In this document: piece by piece, positions 9,564-18,831 of the stretch | Layout: every line of letters begins with the position of its first letter | How positions within the stretch are numbered: position 1 is the first letter of the stretch | Assembly (NCBI GenBank): GCA_964545855.1 | Contig: CAZJHD010000009.1 | Location: forward strand, 1 to 64,000 | Length of the DNA: 64,000 nt | Reading direction: 5' to 3' | From: CAZJHD01 sp964545855 | GTDB taxonomy: Bacteria; Planctomycetota; UBA1135; JACQFD01 | The notes under the pieces: generated by a model | What the model was told of the DNA's origin: nothing | What the model saw: the letters and a program-made list of their open reading frames with translations, nothing else | Database searches by the model: none | Made by a program: the position numbers and the translations under genes

Positions 9564-10844
9564 ATGACGACCTCGATCCCTCCCCGCTCGAGGAGCCGCG
9601 CACTCCTGTCGGCGCTCGGGGCCGCGGCGATCGCCCTCGCCGCCGTGGTCGCCGTCGTGCTCCTCGCCGGGCCTCGTCGCGATCCGCGGCCGTCCTCGGC
9701 CGACGCGTCCGCGCTCCTCGCGCCGCGCGCCGCCGGCGCGCCGCCGGCCGCGCCGGCCGATGCGCCGCCGGCCGTGGCGACGATCGAACGGAGCGCCGAG
9801 GGACCCCGAATGTCGGAGGAACCCAGCAGGGCGGCGCAGCCCGCCGCCGAGAGCCGCCCCGCACCCGAGGATCCCACTCCGCCTCCGGCGGCGGACACGG
9901 TGCCGCCGCGATCCGCGCTGCGCTCCGGGGAAGGCCGGCTCCGCGGACGTGTGGCGCGCGGGGGTCGTCCATGGCCGGGCGTGCGGGTCGACCTGCGGAG
10001 TCGCGCAAACGCGGCGACGGACGCCCTCGGCATCTTCGACTTCGGCGCGATCCCGGCGGGGCCGGTGGAGCTCTCGGTGCAGATCGGCGGCTCGCGGGCG
10101 GAGCCCGGCGACGATCCGGTCCGCGAGGCGATGGTGCAGACCGCACTCGTGCGGAGCGCGAGGGTCCTCGAGGGCGAGGAGACCTTCGTCGTCTTCGACG
10201 TCGACTCGCGGGACTCCCTCCGGGTCCTCGTCCGCGAGCGCGACACGGGGATCCCCATCGGACGCGCCGAGATCCTCGTCGCCGTGCCCCCCTTCGACGG
10301 ACCCGGCGCGTGGTACGCGCGGCCCCACGCATCGGCCCGCGCGAGCGCGTCGGGGAGCGCCGGCGGGTTCGTGCTGCCGGAGGGCGTCTACGTCGTCGCG
10401 GCCCGCGCTCCCGGATTCGCGGCCGTCGCGCTGCACGCTGTCGAGATCGGGACCGGACGGCCCGCCGCCGAAGCCGTCCTCGAGCTCCCGCCGGAAGCTC
10501 CCGTGACGGCGACGGTGCGGCTCGAGGGCGGCGTGATGTCCGGTCTCCTCAGGGTGACGATGCTCCCCGTCGATCGCCCCACGCCTCTCGAGCTCGTGGG
10601 GACCGTTCTCGATCCGCGCGGCGAGCTGCGCTTCGCGAACCTCGGGCCGGGCCGGTACCGCGCGCACCTCGACACCGCCTGCGGCGGGACTGGGGCGCCC
10701 GGCGAGATCCCCTGGGAGCCGGTCGACGTCGAGATCCCCGCCGGCGGAGCTTCGCTCGACCTCGTCTTCGTGCGCGCGAAGACGCCACCCTCGCAGGGAT
10801 CCGCGGAGCCGGCGCGCGGCGGCCGGTCCTCGAAGTGGTGGTAG
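9564..10844 (+). CDS. membrane-anchored protein with carboxypeptidase-regulatory-like domains, shorter member of the tandem family
   Basis: A 426-residue protein with a good ribosome binding site (AGGAGGA, 9548-9554) 9 nt before the ATG. An N-terminal hydrophobic helix (about residues 14-37) is followed by a long Ala/Pro linker (to about 110) and three beta-sandwich modules beginning at GEGRLRGRVARGGRPWPGV, with ALGIFDFGAIPAG and LRFANLGPGRYRAHLD motifs. It lies between two long relatives with short spacers on both sides (83 and 36 nt), so the three probably form one operon. It has far fewer modules than its neighbours. No enzymatic motif is visible. Confidence 0.82.
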   Translation: MTTSIPPRSRSRALLSALGAAAIALAAVVAVVLLAGPRRDPRPSSADASALLAPRAAGAPPAAPADAPPAVATIERSAEGPRMSEEPSRAAQPAAESRPAPEDPTPPPAADTVPPRSALRSGEGRLRGRVARGGRPWPGVRVDLRSRANAATDALGIFDFGAIPAGPVELSVQIGGSRAEPGDDPVREAMVQTALVRSARVLEGEETFVVFDVDSRDSLRVLVRERDTGIPIGRAEILVAVPPFDGPGAWYARPHASARASASGSAGGFVLPEGVYVVAARAPGFAAVALHAVEIGTGRPAAEAVLELPPEAPVTATVRLEGGVMSGLLRVTMLPVDRPTPLELVGTVLDPRGELRFANLGPGRYRAHLDTACGGTGAPGEIPWEPVDVEIPAGGASLDLVFVRAKTPPSQGSAEPARGGRSSKWW

Positions 10845-10880
10845 CATCGGCGCGACGCGGGCCGAAGACCCACCGCGCCC

Positions 10881-13800
10881 ATGGAGATCCGCACCTCTCG
10901 CTCTCGCCTCCTCCTCGCCGTCGGACTGCTCGCCGTCGCCCTGGGCGTCGGCGTGTTCCTCGCCTTCGGACCCGGCGACGGCGCCGCGACCGACCCACGC
11001 GCCGCCCTTCCTGCCGGAGATCCGTCGGGACCCGCGGCACCCGCCACCGTCGCGCGCGCGGGCGCCGAGGAGGACGCCGACGCACGCCGCCTCGCCGAGG
11101 CCGCGCGTGTCGAGACGCGTGCGTTCCCCGCCGCCTACGAGCGGGCGCTGTCGGGCCTCGTCGGGCGCATCGTCGAGCCCGAGGGCGCGCCCGTGGAGGG
11201 CGTCCCCGTGGAGCTCCTCGGAGGACTGCTCGAGTTCTTCACCCTCGACATCGACCGCCTCCTCTTCGACCCCGAGTCCTTCGACCTCCAGATCTCCCGC
11301 CAGGAGCGGCGCACGGCGCCCGACGGGACGTTCCGCTTCGAGCAGGTCGATCCGCGCGGCTACTACGTGCTCGGGATCAACCTCGGCAAGGGCCGCCCCC
11401 TGCTCCAGTTCGTCGACCGGGCGCCGGGCCCCGGCGAGTCCGTCGATCTCGGAGACATCCACCTCGACCCCTGGCTCACCTACACGGGCCGCGTGATCGA
11501 TCCGTCGGGTCGCGGGATCGCGGGCGCGCGCGTGCGCGCGACCACCATCCCGGCCTTCGCGATGCAGGCCGGCCTCGCGAACCTCCAGAAGGGAACGGGG
11601 ATCCTCGCGCGGCTCGGCCGCGGCAGCGACGCGCCGAAGCTCGTCTTCCAGCTCCCGCGTTGGACCGACTTCCTCTTCGACAAGGAGCCGGCGCCGCGCA
11701 CGACGACGGGGCCCGACGGCAGCTTCCGCATCGAGGGCGTTCCGGCAGGACAGGTCTCGCTCGTCGTGGACGGTCCGGGCCTCGCCGCCCACTACCAGGG
11801 ACCGATCCCCTCGACGAGCTCCCGCGAGAAGCACGTGGGCGACGTCGTGGTGCCGACGCCGGAGGAGCTCGACGGCCTCGTCGTCGACCTCCAGGACGCG
11901 CCGGTGCCCGGAGCCGAGGTGATGGTCGGCATCCCGTCGCCGCTCGCGAAGGAGTTCGTGTCGTTCCTGAAGAAGCCCGTGAAGGCCGACGCGGCGGGCC
12001 GATTCCGGGCGACGGGCCTCAGCGGCAACAGCGTGGTCGTGATCGCGCGCGCGCCGGGCATGGCCGACTGGAGCACGACGGAGACGGTGGAGCTCGTCGG
12101 TGACGAGGTCCGCATCCGCGTGCCCGCGCCTCGCTCCGTGCTCGTGAAGGTGCGCGACGGCGCCGGTGCGCCGCTCGCCGCGAAGATCGCGGCCCAGCGC
12201 GCGGTGCGGGGCCTCTCCCTCTTCCCGCAGCTCGAGTCGCCGCTCGCCGCGAAGGTCGAGCCCGTGGAGGCCGGCGTCTACCGCGTGCGCGGCCTCAAGG
12301 AGGGCGACTACCACGTCTACGCGCGCTCCGAGGGATTCGCCGTCGGCAAGGCCGACTTCACGATCGAAGCCGCCGGCGAGCCCGTGGCGGAGCTCGTCCT
12401 CGACCGCGAGGTCCGCCTCGAGGTGACGGTGCTCGGCAAGGAGGACGGAGAGCCGGTGCCGCTCGAGGCAGCCACGGTCTTCGGCGCGCCCGACCGCGGA
12501 TTCGAGACGCTCGGCTTCATGGCCCTCGGCAACGCGCGCACCGACGCGCGCGGCATCGCGCAGGTGCCGGCCCTCGGCGAGGGCAAGTTCTTCCTCGTGG
12601 CGACGCACCCGGCCTACGCGCCGGCCGTGGAGCCCGTGGAGCTCCCCGGCGCCACGGCGGCCACGATCCAGCTCGTGCTCGGGGGGTCCATCGAGGGACT
12701 GGTGCACCACGCCGGCGCCTACCCCGAGAAGCCGATGATGGTGGCCGTCACCTCGCGCGGCCGGGCGCCGCAGCCGCCTCGCACGACGATCACCGATCTC
12801 GAGGGACGCTTCCGCTTCACGCACCTCGCGCCGGGCAACTACTCGGTGATCGCACTGCCGCGTCTCTTCGACGGCTCCCTCACGCAGCTGAACCCCATGG
12901 ACCTGATGCGCATGGGGAACGAGAACGCGTCGGCGCGCTGCGAGGTGCTCGACGAGACGGCGACACGAGTCGACATCGATCTCGCCACGGGCGGCCGCGA
13001 GCCGCGGCCCGACGATGGATCCCTCGCGGGATCGGTCTTCCTGAACGGCGCGGCGGCCGAGGGGAGCTACGTCTCCGCGAGCGGCGCCGAGTGGGTGCGC
13101 CCCGTGAAGGTGGAGGCGAACGGCGCCTTCGACCTCGGGCCCGTGCGAGCCGGCGACTACACCGTCTCCCTCACGAGCCGCGGAGGCGCGCCCTTCAGCA
13201 CGACGGCCGCGCGGCGCGTCTCCGTGGCGACGGGCGAGCGCGCCTACGTCGAGATGTTCGTCGAGACGGGACGCCTGCGGGGCATCGTGCGCGACGGCGA
13301 CGGCCGTCCCGTCGGCGGCGCGACCGTCCGCGCGCGCATGCAGGAGACCGGAGGTTTCGGCGGCCTGCGCGCCCTGACGGACTCGGACGGCACGTTCGCG
13401 ATCGACGAGGTGGGCTCCGGCGCCTACACGGTCTCGGCGCGCGCCGACGGACTCGTGGAGCGCGAAGTGGCGGCCGACGTGCCGGCGCGCGGGTCGTCGG
13501 CGGTCGTCGAGATCCGACTCGCGCGCGCGATCGCCGTCGAGGGCACCTTCGACGCGGCGCTGCCGGAGGGCTTCCGGTTCGGATGGATGACGTTCCGGCG
13601 CAAGCAGGAGGGCGACGCCGCCGCCGGCGGAGGCCGGCGGTTCGGCGGCGGAGGCGTCGACGTGGACTGGGAGAAGAAGACGTTCCGCGCCGCGCAGCTC
13701 GAGCCGGGGACCTACCTCGTCGAGCTGAATGCCGTCGGAGGAGGCGACTCCGGCGCCCGCGACGGCCGCCTCGGCCGCGGCGGCGCGCCCACGCGCTACG

Positions 13801-13883
13801 CGCCGGTCGAGTACGAGGTGCCGCCGGGCGGCACGAAGAGCGCGTTCCTGCGCTTCGCGCCGGCACCGCCTCCCGCGAAGTAG
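10881..13883 (+). CDS. large exported protein of repeated carboxypeptidase-regulatory-like domains (paralogue 2)
   Basis: A 1000-residue protein with an N-terminal transmembrane segment (about residues 8-30) and then a chain of beta-sandwich modules. Module landmarks are GLVGRIVEPEGAPVEGV, DGTFRFEQVDPRGYYVLGINL, DGSFRIEGVPAGQ, GRFRFTHLAPGNYSV and GRLRGIVRDGDGRPVGGA. Its N-terminal 250 residues align without large gaps to the protein at 6340-9480, including the unusual LLGGLLEFF/LLGGILEVL and PRW.D..FDK motifs, so the pair arose by duplication. A Gly-rich loop (GGGRRFGGGG) lies near the C-terminus. A surface structural or adhesion role is a reasonable inference; no active site is seen. Confidence 0.88.
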   Translation: MEIRTSRSRLLLAVGLLAVALGVGVFLAFGPGDGAATDPRAALPAGDPSGPAAPATVARAGAEEDADARRLAEAARVETRAFPAAYERALSGLVGRIVEPEGAPVEGVPVELLGGLLEFFTLDIDRLLFDPESFDLQISRQERRTAPDGTFRFEQVDPRGYYVLGINLGKGRPLLQFVDRAPGPGESVDLGDIHLDPWLTYTGRVIDPSGRGIAGARVRATTIPAFAMQAGLANLQKGTGILARLGRGSDAPKLVFQLPRWTDFLFDKEPAPRTTTGPDGSFRIEGVPAGQVSLVVDGPGLAAHYQGPIPSTSSREKHVGDVVVPTPEELDGLVVDLQDAPVPGAEVMVGIPSPLAKEFVSFLKKPVKADAAGRFRATGLSGNSVVVIARAPGMADWSTTETVELVGDEVRIRVPAPRSVLVKVRDGAGAPLAAKIAAQRAVRGLSLFPQLESPLAAKVEPVEAGVYRVRGLKEGDYHVYARSEGFAVGKADFTIEAAGEPVAELVLDREVRLEVTVLGKEDGEPVPLEAATVFGAPDRGFETLGFMALGNARTDARGIAQVPALGEGKFFLVATHPAYAPAVEPVELPGATAATIQLVLGGSIEGLVHHAGAYPEKPMMVAVTSRGRAPQPPRTTITDLEGRFRFTHLAPGNYSVIALPRLFDGSLTQLNPMDLMRMGNENASARCEVLDETATRVDIDLATGGREPRPDDGSLAGSVFLNGAAAEGSYVSASGAEWVRPVKVEANGAFDLGPVRAGDYTVSLTSRGGAPFSTTAARRVSVATGERAYVEMFVETGRLRGIVRDGDGRPVGGATVRARMQETGGFGGLRALTDSDGTFAIDEVGSGAYTVSARADGLVEREVAADVPARGSSAVVEIRLARAIAVEGTFDAALPEGFRFGWMTFRRKQEGDAAAGGGRRFGGGGVDVDWEKKTFRAAQLEPGTYLVELNAVGGGDSGARDGRLGRGGAPTRYAPVEYEVPPGGTKSAFLRFAPAPPPAK

Positions 13884-14354
13884 CGGAATCCCATCGCGAA
13901 TGGGAACTGACCCGAACGCGACTCACACAGAGAGTCCGTTCAGCGGAAGCTGTCGTCTTCGTGAATAGCCGCTGAAGCGGAGCCCCACGTCGCGGTGGAC
14001 TCGACGTCGGGAGCACCTCCGGCGAGGCTGCATCTCTCCGATACGCTCCCAGGTCCGGTCATCCGAGATCGAATGGAGCCGGGCGATGCCGAGACGTTGA
14101 CGACGAGGCGCGACGCTGCTGCGTGGATGGATCGCGCAGCTCGCGACGTAGCCGACGCTCGGACGGGGTCCCCGCTCCTGCACCGACGAGTGCAGGCGTG
14201 AATTCCCCCATCGCACCGTCTCCCTCAGACGAGGCGAGAGACGCGAAAGTGGGGTCTGTCGTGCGAGGTTTCGATCAGTAGAACGCTCACTCCGTCGACG
14301 AGAACACAGCGACCATCGCTGTCGCCGACTCTCTTCCCTCCTGGAGACCATGAC
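13884..14354 (+). other. non-coding stretch upstream of the radical SAM cassette
   Basis: 471 nt without a convincing gene. The open frames across it lack the strong G/C third-position bias of the neighbours and look like chance. It appears less GC-rich than the flanking genes, holds an inverted repeat at 13939-13976, and presumably contains the promoter of the 14355-16771 pair. A GGAG lies close upstream of the ATG at 14355. Confidence 0.6.
13939..13976 (+). terminator. inverted repeat, possible terminator of the beta-domain operon
   Basis: TTCAGCGG (13939-13946) is the reverse complement of CCGCTGAA (13969-13976), separated by 22 nt. It lies 56 nt after the stop of the third beta-domain gene. 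There is no T-run after it, so a terminator role is only possible. A protein-binding site upstream of the next operon is the alternative. Confidence 0.3.
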
Positions 14355-15200
14355 ATGGGCTCGCTGATTCGAGAGTACAGACTGTTTCCCAATGGAAGCA
14401 CGTTCAAGCCGACCGAGACGTTCAACAACATCGCCGATGGGACGTCGGTCACGCTCCACGATCCCGGCCCCATCTACGAGGCGCCTCCCGCCGGCTCCAG
14501 CGCCGACTACTGCGTCTACAGCCGGCTCTTCTGGAACGTCGCCGGCACGATCTCGACGTCCGCGTCCGTCAACGTGAAGGTCCAGGGCACGACGATCGCG
14601 ACGTGCTGGTACCAACACGGCTGCTCCCCCGGAGGCGGTGGCGTGGCGATCGTCACCTTCGCCTTCGACGTCGACGCGAACACCGAGATGGCGGGAACGA
14701 CTCCCATCGGATCGGTGACGCCGTCGTCCCTCTGGACGTCTCCTTCGAATTCGGTCACTCCGGCCACTTCGGGCACGGTCACGATCGACGCCAAGGACTC
14801 GATCAACGGAAAGCCCTTCGACAAGTGGCTGCTCTTCGGCGCCGGCTCGGCGAGCTCCGACGACGTGGTCATTCCCGCCAAGCAGGGCGGCTTCTACATC
14901 GCCTTCTACAAGAAGCCCAAGGGGCCAGGTCTCGATCTGGGCTTCCTGGGCGATCTCTTCGCCGAGGTGGTCCCGGGACTCGACATCGACTGGGTCGTGG
15001 ATCCCTCGCCCCTCGACCGCGTGCGTCTCGCTCTCATTGCCTCGAAGCTGGCGGCCCAGAGCGCCGCGCAGCAGGGGGCAGCGGGACTGGACGCCGGCGC
15101 GGCGCGCAAGGAACTCGCGCGCGTCAAGTCGGAGATCAAGGGCCTGGAAGCGCGCGCAGGCGCGCTCGAGAGCCAGATCAACAAGGCGTCGAAGCGGTGA
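14355..15200 (+). CDS. unknown beta-rich protein with a C-terminal coiled coil, partner of a radical SAM enzyme
   Basis: A 281-residue protein I do not recognise. Residues 1-200 look like beta structure rich in Ser, Thr and Gly, with cysteines in ADYCVY and TCWYQHGCSPGGGG, and no signal peptide. Residues about 225-281 form an Ala/Glu/Lys-rich helix that reads as a coiled coil (ARKELARVKSEIKGLEARAG). Its TGA overlaps the GTG start of the next gene, so the two are translationally coupled. It is set apart from both neighbours by non-coding DNA and its first codons include ATT, AGA, TTT and AAT, which are rare nearby. That hints at transfer. It could be the substrate or scaffold of the radical SAM protein; this is inference. 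Confidence 0.75.
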   Translation: MGSLIREYRLFPNGSTFKPTETFNNIADGTSVTLHDPGPIYEAPPAGSSADYCVYSRLFWNVAGTISTSASVNVKVQGTTIATCWYQHGCSPGGGGVAIVTFAFDVDANTEMAGTTPIGSVTPSSLWTSPSNSVTPATSGTVTIDAKDSINGKPFDKWLLFGAGSASSDDVVIPAKQGGFYIAFYKKPKGPGLDLGFLGDLFAEVVPGLDIDWVVDPSPLDRVRLALIASKLAAQSAAQQGAAGLDAGAARKELARVKSEIKGLEARAGALESQINKASKR

Positions 15201-16771
15201 GGCCCGCGAAGGTCCTGCTCGTCGGATTCGAGGATCAGGACAATCTCGGCCTGCGCTACCTCGCCAGCCGCCTTCGCCAGGCGGGGCACGAGCCGCGCAT
15301 CCTCGCGTTCTCGAAGGGCCCGGCGGCGATTCTCGCCGCCGTGGCCGATTTTCGTCCCGACCTCATCGGCTTCTCGCTGATCTTCCAGTTCCTCGCGCCG
15401 GTGTTCGCGCAGGCAGTGAAGTCGCTGCGCGATGCGGGAGTGGCCACCCACCTGACCGTCGGTGGCCACTTCTCCTCCTTCGAGCCCCTGCGAGTGCTGC
15501 GTGGGCTTCCGGGCCTCGATTCGGTGGTGCTCTTCGAGGGCGAGGACACGGTCGTCGAGCTCGCCCGCCGTCTCGCCGAGGGAGAGAGCTGGCGCGACGT
15601 TCCAGGTCTGGCCTTCGTGGGAGCCGAAGGGGCACTCGTTTCCTCGGCGCCCGCGACACCGCGCAACGATCTCGACACGTTGCCCTGGCCCGAGCGCGGC
15701 GACATCGACTACTCCGCGGATCGCCTGCCAACGGCGTCGATGCTGGGCAGCCGCGGCTGTCCTTGGCGCTGCTCCTTCTGCTCGATCATCACCTTCTACG
15801 CGGAGAACGGAACGCGAGGGCGCCGGCGGCGCGATCCGGTTCGGGTCGTGGACGAAGTCGAGCACCTGCATCGGGACCGAGGTGTCGAGGTCATCCTCTG
15901 GCAAGACGACGACTTCCTGGCGGGCGGCAAGGCGGCCAGGGATTGGGCCCTCGGTATCGCGGCAGAGATCCGGCGCCGCGGGTTGCATCACGGCCTGCGC
16001 TGGAAGATCAGCTGCCGCTCCGACGAAGTGCGGGCCGATGTGCTCCGTCCGCTCGTGGCCGCCGGGCTCACGCATGTCTACCTGGGCGTCGAGGCCGGCG
16101 ACGCAGAGGATCTGCGTCACCTCGACAAGCGGCTCTCTCCCGACGTCCACCTTCGCGCTGGCGAAGTGTTGCGCGCGCTCGATCTCTCGTTCGACTTCGG
16201 CTTCATGCTCCTGAATCCGTGGTCGACGGTCGCATCCGTGCGCAACAACTTGGCCTTCCTGCGTGCCTTCGCAGGGGATGGCGCCTCGGCCGCGGGCTTC
16301 TGCCGCATGTTGCCCTATTCCGGAACGCCGGCGGCGCGCCAGCTCGCCGAGGAGGGTCGTCTGATCGAGGACGGATTCGACGTCGACTACCGCTTCCTCG
16401 ATCCACATCTGGATGCGTTCTACGACTGGACTTTGCACGCCGCCGGCGAGCGGAATGCCTCCGCCGGCGGAACGTGGAATCTCCTGCGCTTCCTGCTCTA
16501 CGAGGCGCACCTCGACACTCCGCGCCACCCTAGCCGGCCGGAGATGAGGATCGCCGCGAGACAGATCGTAGCCGCGTCGAACGAACTCCTCGTGACGGTC
16601 GCCGAACAAGCGCTCGAGTTGGTGGTCGCAGGGGCCGATCCATTCGGCGACCCGGAGCTCGAAGCGCTGCGCGAGGTCCACGGCGAGGAGGACCTTCGTC
16701 TTCGAACCGCGGCCCACCGGCTGCTGGCCGACCGCCCCAGCGTGAGCGAGCGCATGCACGCCGCTCGCTAG
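15197..16771 (+). CDS. B12-binding-domain radical SAM protein
   Basis: A 524-residue protein starting with GTG inside the upstream stop (GTGA overlap). Residues 5-140 form a cobalamin-binding-like Rossmann domain (KVLLVGFEDQDNLGLRYLASRL). The usual DxHxxG histidine motif is replaced by DQDNLG, so cobalamin would have to bind without that axial ligand. The radical SAM core starts at RGCPWRCSFC with Cys188, Cys192 and Cys195 for the [4Fe-4S] cluster, followed by DDDFL, a GVEAGD strand and a SPASM-less C-terminal region of about 130 residues. Family members do methylations or rearrangements on varied substrates. The coupled upstream protein is the best candidate partner or substrate, but the reaction is unknown. 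Confidence 0.9.
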   Translation: MRPAKVLLVGFEDQDNLGLRYLASRLRQAGHEPRILAFSKGPAAILAAVADFRPDLIGFSLIFQFLAPVFAQAVKSLRDAGVATHLTVGGHFSSFEPLRVLRGLPGLDSVVLFEGEDTVVELARRLAEGESWRDVPGLAFVGAEGALVSSAPATPRNDLDTLPWPERGDIDYSADRLPTASMLGSRGCPWRCSFCSIITFYAENGTRGRRRRDPVRVVDEVEHLHRDRGVEVILWQDDDFLAGGKAARDWALGIAAEIRRRGLHHGLRWKISCRSDEVRADVLRPLVAAGLTHVYLGVEAGDAEDLRHLDKRLSPDVHLRAGEVLRALDLSFDFGFMLLNPWSTVASVRNNLAFLRAFAGDGASAAGFCRMLPYSGTPAARQLAEEGRLIEDGFDVDYRFLDPHLDAFYDWTLHAAGERNASAGGTWNLLRFLLYEAHLDTPRHPSRPEMRIAARQIVAASNELLVTVAEQALELVVAGADPFGDPELEALREVHGEEDLRLRTAAHRLLADRPSVSERMHAAR

Positions 16772-16918
16772 CGCAGCCCGTGGCAGAAGTGCTCCGCGGA
16801 GCGAGCGAGTGCCCGATCCAAGGAACACCGTGACGCTCGTCGCAAGACGCGCGCCGCGGACATGGCACGAGGCTACGGCGAGGGCGCGCAACCCAGTGCC
16901 GCGCGAGCCGCCGTGAAG

Positions 16919-17698
16919 CTACGTCTCCTTCTCGAACGTCGGGCTCACGCCGACGAAGGCCTCCGTCCGGATCTGCGCGGGAGGGATGCCCAGCTCCAGG
17001 AGCGCGCGGCCCGTCTCCTCCATCATTGCGATCGGCCCGCAGAGGTAGGCCGTGCGGTCCGACATGCCGGCGCACAGGCGGCGGATCGCCGCCCCATCGA
17101 AGCGGCCGATGTGCTCCTTCCATCCGCCGACGCGGTCGGCGGAATCGGGGCGCGAGAGCGCGAAGTGCAGCTTGAGGCTCGGGCGGCGCGCCGCCATGGC
17201 GCGGAGCTCCGGCTCGAAGAGGAGGTCGCGCCGCGCGCGGTTCGCGAAGAGGAGGTCGATCGGCAGCGTCGAGCCCTGCTCGTCGAGGAACCGGAGCATG
17301 CTCAGGATCGGCGTGATGCCGACGCCGCCCGCGATGAAGAGGGCCGGCCGGCTCGGGTCGAGCACGAACTCTCCGAAGGGGCCCGTGGCGCGCGCCTGGT
17401 TGCCGACGGTCATGGAGCGGAACAGCACCGACGTGGCGGCTCCTCCGTCGAGGAACTTGATGGTGAAGTCGAGGTGGCGCCTCTCGTTCGGCGACGACGA
17501 GACGGAGTAGCTCCGCCGGATCCAGCCCTCGACGCCCGGCACCTCGAGCGCGAAGAACTGCCCCGGCTGGAACCGAGGCAGCCCCGACACCGGCGCGGAG
17601 AATCGGAAGGTCCGCGTGTCGTGCGACTCGTCGAGCACTTCGGAGAGCGCGAGGGGCGCGCGGCGGAGCATCGCGGGCGTGGGAGCGGGATGCGTCAT
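16919..17698 (-). CDS. FAD/NAD(P)-dependent ferredoxin reductase-family oxidoreductase
   Basis: A 259-residue flavoprotein of the ferredoxin-NADP reductase fold. The FAD-binding motif is RRSYSVSSSP (about residues 61-70). The nucleotide-binding part has GGVGITPILSMLR and YLCGPIAMME, and the chain ends with the typical EAFVG segment. No C-terminal 2Fe-2S domain is present, so it must pass electrons between NAD(P)H and a separate carrier. It precedes nadA by 45 nt on the same strand order (nadA upstream) and a Rieske-type ferredoxin is encoded about 2 kb upstream, which could be its partner. That pairing is speculative. Confidence 0.9.
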   Translation of the reverse strand: MTHPAPTPAMLRRAPLALSEVLDESHDTRTFRFSAPVSGLPRFQPGQFFALEVPGVEGWIRRSYSVSSSPNERRHLDFTIKFLDGGAATSVLFRSMTVGNQARATGPFGEFVLDPSRPALFIAGGVGITPILSMLRFLDEQGSTLPIDLLFANRARRDLLFEPELRAMAARRPSLKLHFALSRPDSADRVGGWKEHIGRFDGAAIRRLCAGMSDRTAYLCGPIAMMEETGRALLELGIPPAQIRTEAFVGVSPTFEKET

Positions 17699-17743
17699 CG
17701 CGAGGCTCGCCGCGAGGACGGCCCAGGGAATGGCGACGTCATC

Positions 17744-18757
17744 TCAGCCGAGCGAGAGCATGCGCTCGAGCGGGACGAGGGACCTCCGGCGGAGCCCCTC
17801 CTCGATCTCGATGCGGGGCCGCAGGTCGCGCAGCGCCAGGTACACCTTCTCGAGCGTGTTCCGCTTCATGTGCGGGCATTCGTTGCAGCTCGCGCAGGCG
17901 CCGAAGGCCGCGTCGCTCCCGACATCGAAGGGCGCTTCCAGGAGCTCCTTCTCGGGCGCGCGCTTGCGCATCGCGTGGAGGATCCCCGTCTCCGTCGCGA
18001 CGATGAACGTGCGCACCGGGCTCGTCGCGACGTGCTCGAGCAGGCGGGAGGTCGATCCGACGAAGTCGGCGACGGCCAGCACGCTCGCATCGCACTCGGG
18101 GTGCGCGATCACCTCGGCGCCCGGGTGGCGCTCCTTCATCGCGACGAGCTTCCGGGCGCTGAAGGTCTCGTGGACGATGCAGGTGCCGGGCCAGAGATCC
18201 ATCGCGCGTCCCGTGCGCTTCACGAGCCACGCGCCGAGGTGCCGGTCGGGCACGAAGAGGATCTTGCGGTCCGCCGGAATCGCGCGGATCACGCGCTCCG
18301 CGTTGCTCGACGTGCAGATCCAGTCGCAGAGGGCCTTCGTCGCCGCCGTCGTGTTGATGTACGCGACGATCAGGTGATCGGGGTGCGCCGCCTTCCAGGC
18401 CGCGAGCTTCTCGGGCGGGCAGGCCTCGGCGAGCGAGCAGCCGGCCTCCAGATCGGGCACGACCACGATCTTCCCCGGAGCGAGGCACTTCGCCGATTCG
18501 GCCATGAAGTGCACGCCGCAGAAGCAGATCACCTCGCAGTCCTTCGCGTCGCGCGCGCGCTTGCTGAGCTCGAGGGAGTCGCCGATGAAGTCGGCCACGT
18601 CCTGGACGTCGGGCTCCTGGTAGTAGTGCGCGAGGAGCAGCGCCTTCCGCGACTTCTTCAGCTCCGCGATCTCGGCGAAGAGGTCGAGGCGCGGATCGAT
18701 CACCGCGGCGGATCTCGGCGCCGCCGTCGGGGGGGAGTGGGTCGTCGAGCCGGGCAT
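17744..18757 (-). CDS. nadA: quinolinate synthase
   Basis: A 337-residue NadA. It condenses iminoaspartate with dihydroxyacetone phosphate to quinolinate in NAD biosynthesis, using an oxygen-sensitive [4Fe-4S] cluster. Three cysteines match the conserved cluster ligands: Cys80 in FCGVHFMAES, Cys193 in GTCIVHETFS and Cys294 in ECPHMKRNTL. Other landmarks are LLAHYYQEPDVQDVADFIGDS and AYINTTAATKALCDW. The ATG at 18757 gives about 20 extra residues before the conserved domain; a later start is possible. nadB and nadC are not in the window. Confidence 0.97.
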   Translation of the reverse strand: MPGSTTHSPPTAAPRSAAVIDPRLDLFAEIAELKKSRKALLLAHYYQEPDVQDVADFIGDSLELSKRARDAKDCEVICFCGVHFMAESAKCLAPGKIVVVPDLEAGCSLAEACPPEKLAAWKAAHPDHLIVAYINTTAATKALCDWICTSSNAERVIRAIPADRKILFVPDRHLGAWLVKRTGRAMDLWPGTCIVHETFSARKLVAMKERHPGAEVIAHPECDASVLAVADFVGSTSRLLEHVATSPVRTFIVATETGILHAMRKRAPEKELLEAPFDVGSDAAFGACASCNECPHMKRNTLEKVYLALRDLRPRIEIEEGLRRRSLVPLERMLSLG

Positions 18758-18831
18758 GGGAGCGGGCGGAGTCGTCGACGAGTGTACGCCAGGGCGGCGG
18801 GGCCCACGGGCCACGGGCGCCCCCGTGCCCC

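Noticed and set aside
9216..12824. Minus-strand 1202-codon open frame opposite the beta-domain genes
   Set aside because: It mirrors the codon bias of the plus-strand genes, which have clear domain patterns, signal helices and ribosome binding sites. Its translation has no domain and is full of His, Arg and Asp.
13923..14618. Minus-strand ORF of 231 codons over the intergenic region
   Set aside because: Weak codon bias, antisense to the start of the 14355 gene, and no recognisable protein feature.
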